A DNA stretch of 64,000 nt. Source: Pomphorhynchus laevis. Its lineage: Eukaryota; Acanthocephala; Palaeacanthocephala; Echinorhynchida; Pomphorhynchidae. A program made the translations under genes and the position numbers. Each line of letters begins with the position of its first letter. Position 1 is the stretch's first letter. Location: the NCBI GenBank assembly GCA_012934845.2, contig WNNJ02000546.1:1-64000 (forward strand), in the 5' to 3' direction. Positions 45,374 through 56,639 of the stretch are shown here, piece by piece. The notes beneath the pieces were generated by a model. The model ran no database searches and was not told the origin of the DNA. It saw only the letters and a program-made list of their open reading frames with translations.

Positions 45374-46357
45374 TTACTTGATTCGGCTCGTCTTTGTTTG
45401 TTCTGGCCTCGGTTTACGGGGGACTTCAATTTTCAGGTCACATATCAGTGGCTTATGTTGAGTCGCTGTGGTCTCTGATGGAATGACCTTTGTGTCTAGC
45501 ACCGTCTTCTTGTGTTTTCGCCTCACCAGGACAAAATCAATTTGCGACTTCCTGATTTGTGAGCCCGTTCCATGGTAATATGTGTACAGGTGGCTCGGCC
45601 TTTTTGTGAAGTTGGTGTTGGTGATGGTGAGGTTGTGCGTAGTTGCAAACTCCAGTAGTTGTTCCCCTTCTGCGTTCTTCTCACCTATGCCATATCCACC
45701 GTGACATTCACTCTCATCCGTCTGTCCAACATGGGCATTCATATCACCGGCTATGATCACATAGTCTTCTTCGGGGACTTCTGCCATCTTTTCATCTAGC
45801 ATTTCCCAGAAGTCCAGCTTCTCTTTATCTGTGCATCCTGTTTGAGGAGCGTACACAGAGAAGTAGTGTACGGTCGTTTCGCATAATGCCAGCTTAATCT
45901 TCATCAACCTCCCAGTGTATCGCGTCACTTCGCACACTTGGTCTCTGAGTCTCTCTGCTACGACAATGGCTACTCCGTTTCGTGCTGTCTCAGTTCCCAT
46001 ATAATACAGTTTGTATCCCTCTCCAATTTCCTTGGCTTTTCCGCCCTTCCATTTAGTCTCTTGTATTGCAAGAATGTCAATCTTTCTCCTCTTTAGGTCA
46101 GCTGCAATTTCTCGAGATTTACCCGTCAGTGTTCCTACGTTGAGCGTTGCAACTCGTACGTATGATTGGGCCAGATCACTTGCGTCTCGGCGTCGTCCTT
46201 CCGTCGTGAACCCTCGCTTATTTGCCGAACAGACCGGGTCTTGTCTGATCGCACATCCTCGTGATTTTTTCGAACAGGCCGGATGGCACCTCCTGAACGC
46301 GTCGTCTACAGAGGACGCCTTAGTATTGGCGGGGTCATTTTGATTAAACTTTATCAT
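45374..46357 (-). CDS. RTE LINE AP-endonuclease part
   Basis: 327 codons. An N-terminal tail of about 65 residues is followed by an exonuclease-endonuclease-phosphatase domain: VATLNVGTLTG, ILAIQETKWKGGK (catalytic Glu), YSVYAPQTG-type block, IIAGDMNAHVGQ (Asp/Asn pair), SQIDFVLVRRK and TQHKPLICDLKI (the SDH-like histidine). All catalytic positions are present. A TAA follows RIK, and the same frame then continues WKLREEDTVGTKAKLARI into the RT part, so a single in-frame stop (45374-45376) divides the polyprotein. A CAA-to-TAA change would explain it. Confidence 0.88.
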   Translation of the reverse strand: MIKFNQNDPANTKASSVDDAFRRCHPACSKKSRGCAIRQDPVCSANKRGFTTEGRRRDASDLAQSYVRVATLNVGTLTGKSREIAADLKRRKIDILAIQETKWKGGKAKEIGEGYKLYYMGTETARNGVAIVVAERLRDQVCEVTRYTGRLMKIKLALCETTVHYFSVYAPQTGCTDKEKLDFWEMLDEKMAEVPEEDYVIIAGDMNAHVGQTDESECHGGYGIGEKNAEGEQLLEFATTHNLTITNTNFTKRPSHLYTYYHGTGSQIRKSQIDFVLVRRKHKKTVLDTKVIPSETTATQHKPLICDLKIEVPRKPRPEQTKTSRIK

Positions 46358-46492
46358 GGTTTGATGGTTGCGACAATTGTTTTCCCGACCGGCTGCCGCA
46401 TGCCTGTCGTCGGTAAGGTCCGCGTTTGGTTCACGCTCACAGAGAGTAAGCGTTATCTAGTGGCACCACGAGGAGGAACGGACCGCACCACC

Positions 46493-46735
46493 CAATGTAT
46501 CGAAACATATATTTCATATATTTATATAATTTAGATTTATTTTTTAAACAGTTATGAACAAATTCATATTCTATAAAGCTTAAAAATAAGTCAGCTATAA
46601 TTGGGCTACTATTACCTTCAATTGGAACACCTTTTACTCGTCTAAATATAGATGTACATACCTTTAAATAATTTTGATTTATTAAAATATTTAAGGATTC
46701 TAATAATTCAATTTTATCCATATATATTCATATAT
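46493..46735 (-). mobile_element. Penelope-like element RT, part before the RTE insertion
   Basis: The minus-strand frame MDKIELLESLNILINQNYL, then FRRVKGVPIEGNSSPIIADL, is the Penelope RT signature (canonical G-x-PMGSPLSP-x-LA). The last residues of the long minus-strand frame here come from the RTE 5' end, not from this gene. A second copy of the same family is at the window end (63725-64000). Confidence 0.72.
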
Positions 46736-46740
46736 ATCAT

Positions 46741-47390
46741 ATGGTTCATATGATATCAGTGATACATTCAGATAAAATATCAAACTAATCAGCGATTGGG
46801 CTCCAGCATGACATACAATAGGTACTCTCTGCCATCCATTTGGGTGGCCGTTGGTGTGGTACAATCAGGATTTTAAGAAACTTTGGGATCAACGGATTAA
46901 TTGATTCATATGATATCAGTGACACATTCAGATAAAATATCAAACTAGCCAGCGATTGGGATCCAGCCTAACAAACCATAGGTACTCTCTGTCATCCATT
47001 TGGGTGGCCATTGGTGTGGTACAATCAGGATTTTAAGAATCTTTGGGATCAACGAATTAATTGATTCATATGATATCAGTGACACATTCAGATAAAATAT
47101 CAAACTAGCCAGCGATTGGGATCGAGCCTAACATACCATAGGTACTCTCTGTCATCCATTTATGTGGCCATTGGTGTGGTACAATCAGGATTTTAAGAAA
47201 CTTTGGGATCATCGGATTAATTGATTCATATGATATCAGTGACACATTAAAATAAAGATCAAACTAGCCACCAATTGGGCTCCAGCATGACAGACCATAG
47301 GTACTCTCTGTCATCCATTTGGTGGCCATTGGTGTGGTACAAGCAGGTTTTAAGAAGCTTTGCAATCAACGGATTAATTGTTTCATTTGA
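46741..47390. repeat. Satellite, four 160-bp units
   Basis: Units start TTCATATGATATCAGTGACA near 46745, 46905, 47065 and 47225, and contain GGTACTCTCTGTCATCCATT and GGTGTGGTACAATCAGGATT. The spacing is exactly 160 bp between the starts. The last unit is the most diverged. It adjoins the Penelope fragment directly. Confidence 0.9.
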
Positions 47391-47631
47391 AATAATTTGT
47401 TTTCCGAACGTTTTTCTCTACGAGAAAATTATTATTTCTACAAATATTATTTTTTATTAGTCATTTATTTAAAATTCATCGTATAAATGCTTCTCATGGT
47501 TGCAGACATTATGTTAAAATATTATAGTTCCAAATAAAAAATTGCAGCTTCAAATTGCTACTTATAAAAACTTTATTTCTGATAAATTTAAAAAAATCAT
47601 TTGCGGCATTTTGCAAAGTCTATTAAACTAG

Positions 47632-47793
47632 GAATTGGATTATGAAGAATTTTCCAGATTTGCAATTCTTTGTAACCATAAGAAGTATCAGAACACGAAG
47701 GAGAATGTTAGATGGACTATCCAGCAGATGAAAAAGGAAAAATCACTTTTAGACAGATTTTTTTCCTTATTTTCTAATGTTTTACACCATTGA
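47632..47793 (+). CDS. Candidate terminal exon, unrecognised
   Basis: 53 codons plus TGA after an ACTAG acceptor-like end at 47631. It reads ELDYEEFSRFAILCNHKKYQ, then NTKENVRWTIQQMKKEKSLL. The composition (charged, amphipathic, Trp/Cys present) is more protein-like than the surrounding AT-rich DNA, but I know no family for it. It could equally be a chance frame. Confidence 0.3.
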   Translation, partial: ELDYEEFSRFAILCNHKKYQNTKENVRWTIQQMKKEKSLLDRFFSLFSNVLHH

Positions 47794-48284
47794 TCAAATT
47801 ATTAAAAAAATTTAATATTAAATAACTCTAAACGCAACATTCTTATGTAGAGGTTGGTACGATAAGTTTAAAGCCTATGATATACAAGAATGCCTGCTAA
47901 AAGACTATTTTTTACGATATTTGTTTCCTTTTAAACGATAGTTTTACTTTCAGATGTGAACCTAGGCTTTATCGATCGGTTGGACACCGCCGGCCTGGCT
48001 AACCATCCGATACAGCTAGAAATCCTCAATATATGAAACCTTCGATATAATGAATTTCTGAAACCGAATTTTCCGAGATGCATTCAAAGCGTTCAATATT
48101 TTACACTGATATGATCAGGAGATTATATAATCGGTGCTAGTGATCCTTTGATGGATTCTTTTATATATTTTAACAATTTTGCTAGATCACACAACGTGAT
48201 TTCGATGCAGAAACTAGATTTCACCTTGACTCACAGTATGCAAGATTTTAGCTTGACATATTTAAAAAAGGATTTATTTTTTTC
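47794..48284. other. AT-rich DNA, no supported gene
   Basis: A 61-codon plus-strand frame (48148-48333) runs into the LINE 3' end and has no known motif, so it is not called. Confidence 0.4.
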
Positions 48285-50757
48285 GTGGCAAATGCGTGCT
48301 CGCTTACATAACCATAAAACAGCAAAAATCTAAATCATGTGTCGAGAAGGTGGGAACGGAGGAGGTATTTGAATGTGATAAAGGAGAGAGCGCTGCGGAC
48401 TTCGAGAAAGAGCTGATTCCAGGCGAGTGTGGCGGGAACAAGGAACGATCGGAGACCGTAGTTGTTGGAGTGATTGGGAACGTGGAGTAAGAGGGAATAA
48501 CGGGAACGCAGCGATAGAGAGAGGTGGGGTGTCGTCTAAGAAAGGGGGTTGATGAACGATAAGGGCAGACAGCGGTGAGACGAACAGTGACGAGAAGGCG
48601 GAGTCGTATGCGGATGTGGATGTTAGGCCAGGAGAGTTGGGCAAGATATGTGGATGTGTGGTCGAAGCGACGGCGAAGTAGGATCACTCGAATGGCGGAG
48701 TTGATGATGCGTTGTAAGATCATGATTATGAATTTTGGAGAATTAGCGAAAATGCTGAGGCAGTAATCGATTTAAGGGAAGATAAGCGATAGAAGAATAG
48801 ATATACAAGAACGGAAGTCGATAATGGGTATATACTGCGGATGTCATGAAGAATTAAGTTAGACGAGCGGACATTGTCACTGACGAAGGGTTTAAGGGAA
48901 AGGTGTTCATTGAAATGAATGTCTAAGAAAGCGAGATCGTTGTTTATGGGGATGATTGATGAGGCAAATGATACAGGGGAGGAGATATGTTTGGTTTACG
49001 GGAAAGGATCCACATTATTTTGGACTTGTCGGGGTTTAGAATGAGATGAAGATGGCAGATACGTTTGTAGATAGATGAAAGACAGTTGGATGCAGAGGAA
49101 AGACAGTTGTCAGGAGAAATGACTAGGTTGTTGTAAACTTTCATGCATGCGATTGATGTGGAGTGATTAGAGCGGAAAGCGGATTGTAAAAGAGGGTACT
49201 GATTGGATGAAGAGAGATAAATGTTGATATGTATTAAGATGAGGCGTACTAATAGCTGATAAAAAGTAGAGAGGAGTAAAATGGGGCAATATTTAGAAGG
49301 AATGGAGAGGTCGAGCAATTGTTTCTTAAGTAGAGAAGGAAGGATGGCGGATTTCAAGTGTGAAGGGAAGATACGACTGCGAATGGACGAGTTAAACAAG
49401 GCGTTGAGAAAAATGGATATTGATGAGCATATGGATTAGAGTATAAGGTAGGTAGGGAATCGGCCAATTAGGTTTTGTTAGGCCAAGATATGATGACAGA
49501 TAAAACTTAGGTAGTTGAGACAGGAGGAAGATGAAAGAGTTCTTGGAGGATAAGGCGAGGCGGAGAAGAGTGGGATTGGATAGAGACGGGGTGTGAGAGA
49601 GCAACGTGGATATTTGGGTCTTTAGAAATGACGAATAATCATGAGGATTGATGTTCCAAGACGAAGAGGAGCGAGAAAGGAATCAGTTAAAAGTATGCTA
49701 GAGGGACTTAGAGTTGAATGAAGTGATGATTTTATGCTACTACTAGGAGTTGCATTTGGTACGTAGTAGGTTGAGATGTGACCGGCGAAGAGTAAGATAG
49801 GAATCACGAAGAGACGGAGTGAGCGAGAGGATATTACGTCTGAGAGAGGTGATAAATTCGAAAAGCATGACGGGGTCAACGCTTTGAGAGTAAACATTGA
49901 AGGCAAGATAATATCGAGAGTGGATATGAGTTAAGTGTCGAAAAAGGCAAGATTGTGAGGAGATGATGATGTCATTATGTGAGAAGATAGAGACTATTTA
50001 AGTAAGACGGAGCGGAGAAGTGGGAGTTCAAGTTTTCTCCAAGGGCGACGTAAGATAGTAGGTGTGTGAAGCGGAGTGGTTAGAAGTGAGATCAAGGGTG
50101 ACGAGAAAGTGATCGGATAGACTAGGATCGGAGATAGACAGTGAAGTGTAGGCAGGAAAACGATCAGAGACAGTGATGATGTCGAATGCCCGGCCAATGA
50201 GATGTGTGGGGACAATGGAGACAAGTTTGAAGTTGTAATTGGATAGAACGTTGATGAATCGGTGGAAGAGGGGCGGTCGAGGCGGATGTTGAAGTCGCTA
50301 AGAACGGGTGAAGGAATGGAGAACAACGAACAGTGGGACATGAGGTTAGCTAGTTCGGTAAAAATAAGGAGGTACAAATTTATGAACCATGACGATATAC
50401 AATGCCGAGATCCAGAGTGATTTGGCTAAAAGTGCGACAAGTGAGCAGTTCAAAATAGCAAGGACTGAAAAGGGGAGTGATTTTGTGAAGAGACGCGGGA
50501 TGACGTGTGAATGCGACAATTTCGCAATGATTAGAGATTTTAGAAAGGGATGAGTTAAGGGGGCGGGCGAATTTAAATAGTGAGCGACCGGGAGAGAGCC
50601 GACGGCGAATGGAGAGGTCGTCGGAATCGGAGTGCCAGGATTCGGTAAGGTAGAAGAGATCGATGGATTGTTTGGTGAATAGGTTAGCATGAGTACGGAT
50701 TTATAGAGAATATATCTAGTGTTGAGGAGGCCGTGGCGGAAGCCGTGCGTTGTTTCC
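48285..50757 (-). mobile_element. CR1/L2-group LINE, 5'-truncated, inverted
   Basis: The same family as 26780-30790, in opposite orientation. The 3' end (GTGGCAAATGCGTGCTCGCTT in plus reading) is at 48285-48305. RT end pieces are at 48304-48723, RT fingers at 49399-49150 (LSTFYQLLVRLILIHIN, FQSAFRSNHST-like) and endonuclease parts at 50377-50600. The region 49080-49140 lacks the part between RT motifs A and C. The 5' boundary falls at the GCCGTGGCGGAAGCCGTG block (about 50745). Dead. Confidence 0.8.
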
Positions 50758-50858
50758 GTATAAAATATATTAACAGATATAATGTAACGAACACGGAATT
50801 TCACAAAATACGAAAAAGCCATTTGAAAATGGTCGAGTCTGAGATAAAATACCGTTAG

Positions 50859-51053
50859 ATAAAGTTTGATTTGCGGAAAAGGAATTGGCTTGAAATTTTA
50901 CAAAGGGTATACTTTATGAATGCCGATGCAACTAAAATGAACTTTCAGAAGCCGTGTTGCCTTAATTTACTCATCAATAAGTTATACTGGATGCATAGAG
51001 ATGCTTATATATCTGATGGACAAGTTGATAAGCAAAAGAAATACACTCGTTGA
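50859..51053 (+). CDS. Candidate terminal exon, unrecognised
   Basis: 64 codons plus TGA after a CCGTTAG acceptor-like end at 50858. It reads IKFDLRKRNWLEILQRVYFM, then NFQKPCCLNLLINKLYWMHR and a basic tail KQKKYTR. It is protein-like (amphipathic helix, Cys pair, WMHRDAY), but no family was recognised. The inverted LINE lies just upstream, presumably in an intron. Confidence 0.35.
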   Translation: MKFDLRKRNWLEILQRVYFMNADATKMNFQKPCCLNLLINKLYWMHRDAYISDGQVDKQKKYTR

Positions 51054-51840
51054 TTCCAGTTATGTATAATTATATATGTAGTAGCAAGTATAGTTTACAT
51101 TTTAAAAATTGCATCTTATATTTAATTAAACTTTATTTTACACTTCAATATTTAATAATTATATTAATCCACATAGTTTAAAATATATAAAATATATATA
51201 ATTATGTTATATATTTTATTGGATGTTTTACATGATTTTATTTTTTCATTAAACGATTTAAAATAAATGTATTGAAAACAAATAATTAAATTTTAATTTA
51301 ATATAATTCTAGTTGAATATCTATGAAAACTAGATATAATTAGGTAAATAATTATATTATACAAACAATATCAATCGATTATATATTATATTCAATCGTA
51401 TATAATATCTAACACCTCGTTAAGAAAACACTTACTCTCGTATTTAAGGTAAAATTTTGTATAATTGATATTGATATTATTGGAGGTATTTTTATACGAG
51501 TAATGTAAGGAATAAATATTAAATATATTTACATATATATTTTTAGAATTTTTTATCTTTTAATCATAAAAAGTATTAAATACACTTTCTGTTATTGATA
51601 AACATCACCATTAACAAAATTGTCTTGTGCCATAGTTATTCTTAATGTTATCCAAAAGCATTTAAAATTAATGAATGTATAATTTATGGACTTAATTATT
51701 CGTGTATTTTTAGAACTGATGCCTTATATTTAAAGAAATTATATCCAAGTTTTTAATAATGAATATTTGGTATTCGTAACTCTGTCTATATTACGATTAG
51801 AGTTTACGTAAAATTAAAGTATAACAGTTGACGTTTAAAT
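51054..51840. other. AT-rich DNA
   Basis: No gene or distinct repeat was recognised. Confidence 0.4.
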
Positions 51841-51849
51841 GTATATTTT

Positions 51850-52990
51850 AGAAAATATAAAACAATATGTTATCTTATATTATATATATTATTTTATATA
51901 ATCTATAAGATTATATATACCATAAGAGTATCTTCTATGTATGGGATAATATGTCTAAATCAATCTTATATTACTCTTATTTCTAATATATTCTTTTATA
52001 TAATCTATAATATTATATATAACATAAGGGTATCTTATATTTATAGAAAAATATGTCTAAATCAATCTTATATTATATCTTATATATTATTTTATATAAT
52101 CTATAATATTATCTATAACATAAGGGTATCTTCTATGTATGGGATTATATGTCTAAATCAATCTTATATTATATCTTATATTATATCTTAATCTTATATC
52201 AATCGTATATAATAATATATCTAAATTAATCTTATATTACTCTTATATCTTATATTTTATTTTATATAATCGATAAGATTATATAAACAACATAAGATTA
52301 TATATAAGATAAGAGTATTTTAGATTTACAGAAAAATATGTCCAAATCAGCCTTATATTAATTTTACATTTTTTAGATTTATAAGAAAATATGTCCAAAA
52401 TCAAACTTAGTTTATTCTTATTTCTTATATTATTTTATATAATCTATAAGATTATATATAACATAAGAGTATTTTATATTTATAGGAAAATATGCCCAAA
52501 TCAATCTTATATATTATTAATATATAAGATTATAATCTTATATTATTATTAATATCTTATATATTATTTTAAATAATCTTTAAGATTATCTATAATATAA
52601 TATTATAGATAACATAAGATTATCTATAAGATAAGATTATTTGATAAGATAAAATGTCTAAATTAATTTTATATAATAATATGTCCAAATCATTTTTATA
52701 TTACTTTTATATCTTAAATAATATTTTATACAATTTATAAAATCATATTATATATAACATAAGTATTTTAGATTTATATGAAAATATGTCCAAATCAATC
52801 TTATATTACTTTTATATCTTATATTTTATATAATAAAAAAGATTATATATAATATACGAGTATCTTATATGCATTAAAAAATATGTCTAAATAAATCATA
52901 TATTATTTTTATATCTTATAAAATATAAGATAATTCGAATTTATTAGCAAAAGTAAATTCAGTTAATATTTGTCTAATTATATATGATCT
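51850..52990. repeat. AT-rich tandem array, about 100-bp irregular units
   Basis: About ten units marked by AAATATGTCTAAATCAATCTTATATTA and ATAACATAAGAGTATCTTATAT words, spaced 60-160 bp. The 84-codon frame 51937-52191 is simply three translated units (KICLNQSYI repeats) and is not a gene. Confidence 0.75.
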
Positions 52991-53863
52991 TATATCACAT
53001 AAGGTCATCTCATATGCATTAGATAAAAATGTCAAGATCAATTTTAGTATTTAGCGAAAATTGTATTTTAAATAGATCTTCAATTTAAAAATTGTTAAAT
53101 ATCCAATGCATCACATAATTGAAATTGATGGAACTTATCTGCACTGAAAAGCAAATATCAGTCAAAAAAGTTCTGATACAACAACATCGTTTTTGAAAAA
53201 TGTATCTTGTACCATTCTAAATATAATAAATGTGCACCTCAATATATTTATAAAGAATTTATAAATAAAATAGTGAATATTGCCATAGGGTAGTTAGTTA
53301 AATGTTTTGTTAGATGCATTGGCTTTTATGCCAATTGTAAAACATTTACAAATGACAGGTAGAAATTTGTAAATATTCATGAACAAATTACGATATTTTA
53401 CGGATCAAATTGCACGCTTTGTTTAATGGTTTAATTGCAGTAATAGATTATATCGTAGAAACAATATTGTAATGAAATAATAATAAATTAAATATAATGA
53501 ACTATTTTATAGCATATTTCAGTTCAAATTACACATTTTATTTAATGGTTTAATTGCATTCGTAGATTGTATCGTACACAATCAATCCCATTTCAGCATT
53601 GATTTCGTTGCCACTACAGCTGGCGAATATTACAAAAGTGTGAATTTTAAAAGTTTGATTTTTACACGCGAATTCATTCACATTTGTAACCTGAAAGAAC
53701 ATCGGAGAGATCTAATTTGGCCGATTAAAGTTTTTTTCTTTAACCTAATGGTAATATTGAAATATTATACTTTTTCGTAAGCGAAACTGTAATTAGATAC
53801 ATTATTTTATTATATAAAACTCATACAGACGAAAAATAAAAAGTAAAACACAAAAAATGAACA
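52991..53863. other. 3' flank of the HOIP-like gene
   Basis: AT-rich, with an imperfect direct duplication of about 50 bp (53413 and 53531, sharing TTTAATGGTTTAATTGCA). No gene was seen. Confidence 0.4.
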
Positions 53864-55341
53864 CTAAAATACATCATCATTAATGGGCAGATGTTTACAA
53901 ATCATTTCAATTAAATGATGCCGTTGATTGCTGGTGGTCGTGATTTGAAGCGATGACCTCGCAATTATTTGTTTCAAATCGTTTACTTCATATGCATTAA
54001 CCGGGTCAATTTTCTTTGATTTAATTAACTTTACAATAAATTCTTTTAAATGCATTTCACAAATGCGTTGATCAATTAAGCAAGAATCAGCCGCACATAT
54101 ACTGTCAATGCTGTTTGCGTCATCACGTTGAACTAGCATCTGGCAAACATTACGGTTGTTGACGAATTTTAAACCGTTGTAGCGGTCTGAGCTTAAACGC
54201 AATTCATTTTCTAAACCGTGTTTGTGATCATGCCAATTGATATGATTGTCTTTTAAAAGTCCAATTAACTGTTGCGGAGATAAGTCTCTTAAGTAGTATA
54301 AGCAATTACGTGGGTGATGAGCGTGCAAACTAGAATATCCTCGTTTTCCAACTTTTTGGAGTTTGACACATTCACTGCATTGGCTTGGATCACGGTACAT
54401 TGGCATTAAACAGCTCTGGCAGAATTCATGATGACAGAAAGAGCATTGCAAATGCAAGCACCCACCTCTTGCGAGTTCGAAGCATGCCTTACATTTCGGA
54501 CAAGATATTGTTTCGAACGGTCGATGCTCACTGTTTGCTGCCTTTCTGACTACATTGCTACTGCAAATGATCTTTCCATTGACACTCTGATGGCTGATCG
54601 ATGCCCACAACTGGCCGCAATTTATACAGATATCCCGATTACAGTTAGTACATACTATAGATTGCATCTTATTAAGTTGAGAACTTTGTGCTGCAATGAA
54701 TTCGTTATTACAATTACGGCATTTTGTATAGCCATTCATCGTTCGAAATGATATATCTGCAAGGCCATTGCTATACTTACGAGCCAAATTAGACGATGTA
54801 TGTTGTTGCAAAAGATTCAATAGAATCTCTGTGTGTATCGGCTCCTCTAGAATGTTTTTAGGCTTCATGCATATCAGGCATGTAAATGGCCACATCGAAT
54901 CCAGATTCGATTCCTTAGATCGTAGTGTATAACCAGATTGAAAACATTTAGCACAAATTTCACAATGACACACGACCATTGTAATTATAGAACATCGAGC
55001 GAACAGCTGATAACATACGGCACATCTACGTTTTAAAAATTGGATACAATCATCCTCTGTTCTGATTTCAGCCATACACTCTTTGAGATCGTTTTCAACA
55101 TAATTGTATATTTCATTTTGCTTGTCAAATTCTTTGAAAATCGATCTTAACAGGTCCCACTGGTCTTTTTCGTAGCCATTCTCAGTATGTTTTAACAGTT
55201 TTAAACATTCCTTGCTTTGTATTACTGATGGTTCGTTTACATATATGTTTCTGTTTGATTTTGAGGAACTAAGTTTACGGATGTTGTTTCTTTTGGATGA
55301 GATTTTATCAATAATATTTTCTGGTATCTTAAAAATTGTTT
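53864..55341 (-). CDS. HOIP/LUBEL-type RBR E3 ubiquitin ligase, C-terminal exon
   Basis: A linear-ubiquitin (Met1-chain) E3 ligase of the RNF31/HOIP family. From the first Met (55075), numbering 403 aa: RING1 18-70 (CAVC...CHCEICAKC...CLIC), IBR about 100-160 (CRNC, CTNC, CINC), RING2 191-260 with CPKC and the HOIP-type catalytic loop LARGGCLHLQC (Cys206 acts as the thioester cysteine), HHEFCQSC, then HAHHPRNCLYYLRDLSPQQL and the LDD region (CAADSCLIDQRICEMHLKEF, IDPVNAYEVNDLKQ). HHPRNC and LDD identify HOIP over parkin or ariadne. The frame stays open about 88 codons upstream of that Met with no other Met (IPENIIDKISSKRNNIRKL, LLRSIFKEFDKQNEIYNYV), so the Met is internal. The exon probably starts after AACAG near 55342 (minus strand). 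Upstream UBA/zinc-finger exons were not found in the window. Confidence 0.85.
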
Positions 55342-56324
55342 CTGTTAAATTATGAAATACAAGATTACATATAATTAGTAGCCGTTGATAATCGAATTAA
55401 GTTCAATTTATTTTATTTTCTATAAAATCATCTATTATTTTGCAGCTTTGGCGCAAACTTGCACAAATTCTAAAAATGCTTTTAAACAGGTTAACTTGAT
55501 CTTTTTTATTAGTTGCAGAGGGAAACCTCTACATCCCGTCTAGAGGTCTATCTCTGTAGCCAGCAGTGGGAATATCACTGAGGATTTGTAGAATTTTATT
55601 TGTTTCTACTTTATTTTAGGGTTAAAATGAAATATGACGTATTCATCAAACTGGAATATTTGATTTTATTAAAAAATTATTTCGAATGTCATACAAATTT
55701 ATATTTTTAATCAGAAATCAATTCTCTAAATTCATATTAATCGAAAATTTCATTTAATTTAATTAAATTAAAATAAATTATTATTTATTTAAACGACAAA
55801 ATATTAATTATTAAATAGTTACCATTAAAAATGTAATATTAATATTAATTATTTCTTTTATTTTTATATATTTTTAAATATAAAATTACACATATATTGT
55901 ATTTATTTACGAGAATTGTCAGAAATCTGTACAAATTTTATTAATTTTGTCGTAATCAAATCGAAGATTGATTAAAAGATTATATGTTTGTCTTTAAGAT
56001 AAAGGATTTATCTCAAATAATAATTAAATTTATAATTCAATCATTGAATTCAATCATTCAGTCACAGATATCTAATTAAATGTAATTTAAATTGATTTGC
56101 ATTTTAATAGTTATTAATTAACTCAGTAGTAGAAATAATTAAATTTTGCTTCTAATTACACATTATTAGCAAATGTATTTAACATGTATCTTAAATACAC
56201 GCTAAATACATGGTGATTTGCTGCGATCAAATAAGCAATTAAACTGTTTAAGCAGACAACTTATATATAATATATGGAAAGTATAATTTGAAAAGCAGCC
56301 CAGGATTCACGAGGGATTCCATTT
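55342..56324. other. Presumed intron DNA upstream of the HOIP exon
   Basis: AT-rich. A short GC-richer block at 55516-55580 (CCTCTACATCCCGTCTAGAGG) looks like a transposon remnant. No exon was recognised. Confidence 0.4.
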
Positions 56325-56636
56325 ATATTTCAAAAAGTTTATGATTAAAACTGGGAACGAACTACATCCATTTGCTTACGTGTGGGCGCAGTAATCCAAT
56401 AAACTAAAACCATGCGAATCAAACGCAGACACAACGTTAGACACGTGATTCGTCATTATGGAACTCATCGGTACATGTGAAGGACACATCTGATGAGTTC
56501 CATAATGACGAAACACGTGTCTAGCGTTGTGCCTGTGTTCGATTACGCATGGTTTTAGTTCATTAGATTACTTGGCGCGCATGCACATCAAATAGATATT
56601 GTTCGTTCCCAGTTTTAATCTTTAACTTTTTGATAT
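56325..56636. mobile_element. Foldback element with a hammerhead core in each arm
   Basis: Two arms of about 145 bp (56325-56472 and 56487-56636) are inverted copies with scattered differences, separated by about 15 bp. The shared words are AAAACTGGGAACGAAC, CTAAAACCATGCG, CACAACG and GGAACTCATC. The right arm reads (plus) CTGATGA, GTTCCATAATGAC, GAA, ACACGTGT, C: a complete hammerhead core. The left arm, read on the minus strand, has CCGATGA and GAAT in place of two core positions. Confidence 0.7.
56490..56521 (+). ncRNA. Hammerhead ribozyme candidate in the foldback element
   Basis: CTGATGA (56490-56496), stem II GTT/GAC with a 7-nt loop (one G-U), GAA (56510-56512), palindromic stem III ACACGTGT (56513-56520) and C17 (56521). 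The weak point is stem I: the bases adjoining the core (ACAT and TAGC) do not pair, although GGACACA upstream could pair with a GTG-rich stretch further down. Activity is uncertain. Confidence 0.5.
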
Positions 56637-56639
56637 ATA

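Larger units (their letters stand above)
43315..46492 (-). mobile_element. RTE-clade LINE, nearly intact, with 18-bp target duplication
   Basis: The element lies between two identical copies of CAATGTATCGAAACATAT (43297-43314 and 46493-46510). It is 3.18 kb long with a single long coding frame (46357 to 43325, minus), a very short 3' UTR and an (AAG)n tail next to the duplication, all typical of RTE. Full-length structure, perfect target duplication and a single coding defect make it the youngest LINE in the window. It sits inside a Penelope-like RT gene. Confidence 0.9.

Noticed and set aside
43247-46534. Several plus-strand frames of 60-124 codons opposite the RTE LINE
   Set aside because: Shadows of the LINE coding strand in other frames.
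51937-52191. 84-codon frame rich in Tyr/Ile
   Set aside because: A translation of the AT-rich tandem array (KICLNQSYI repeats), not a gene.
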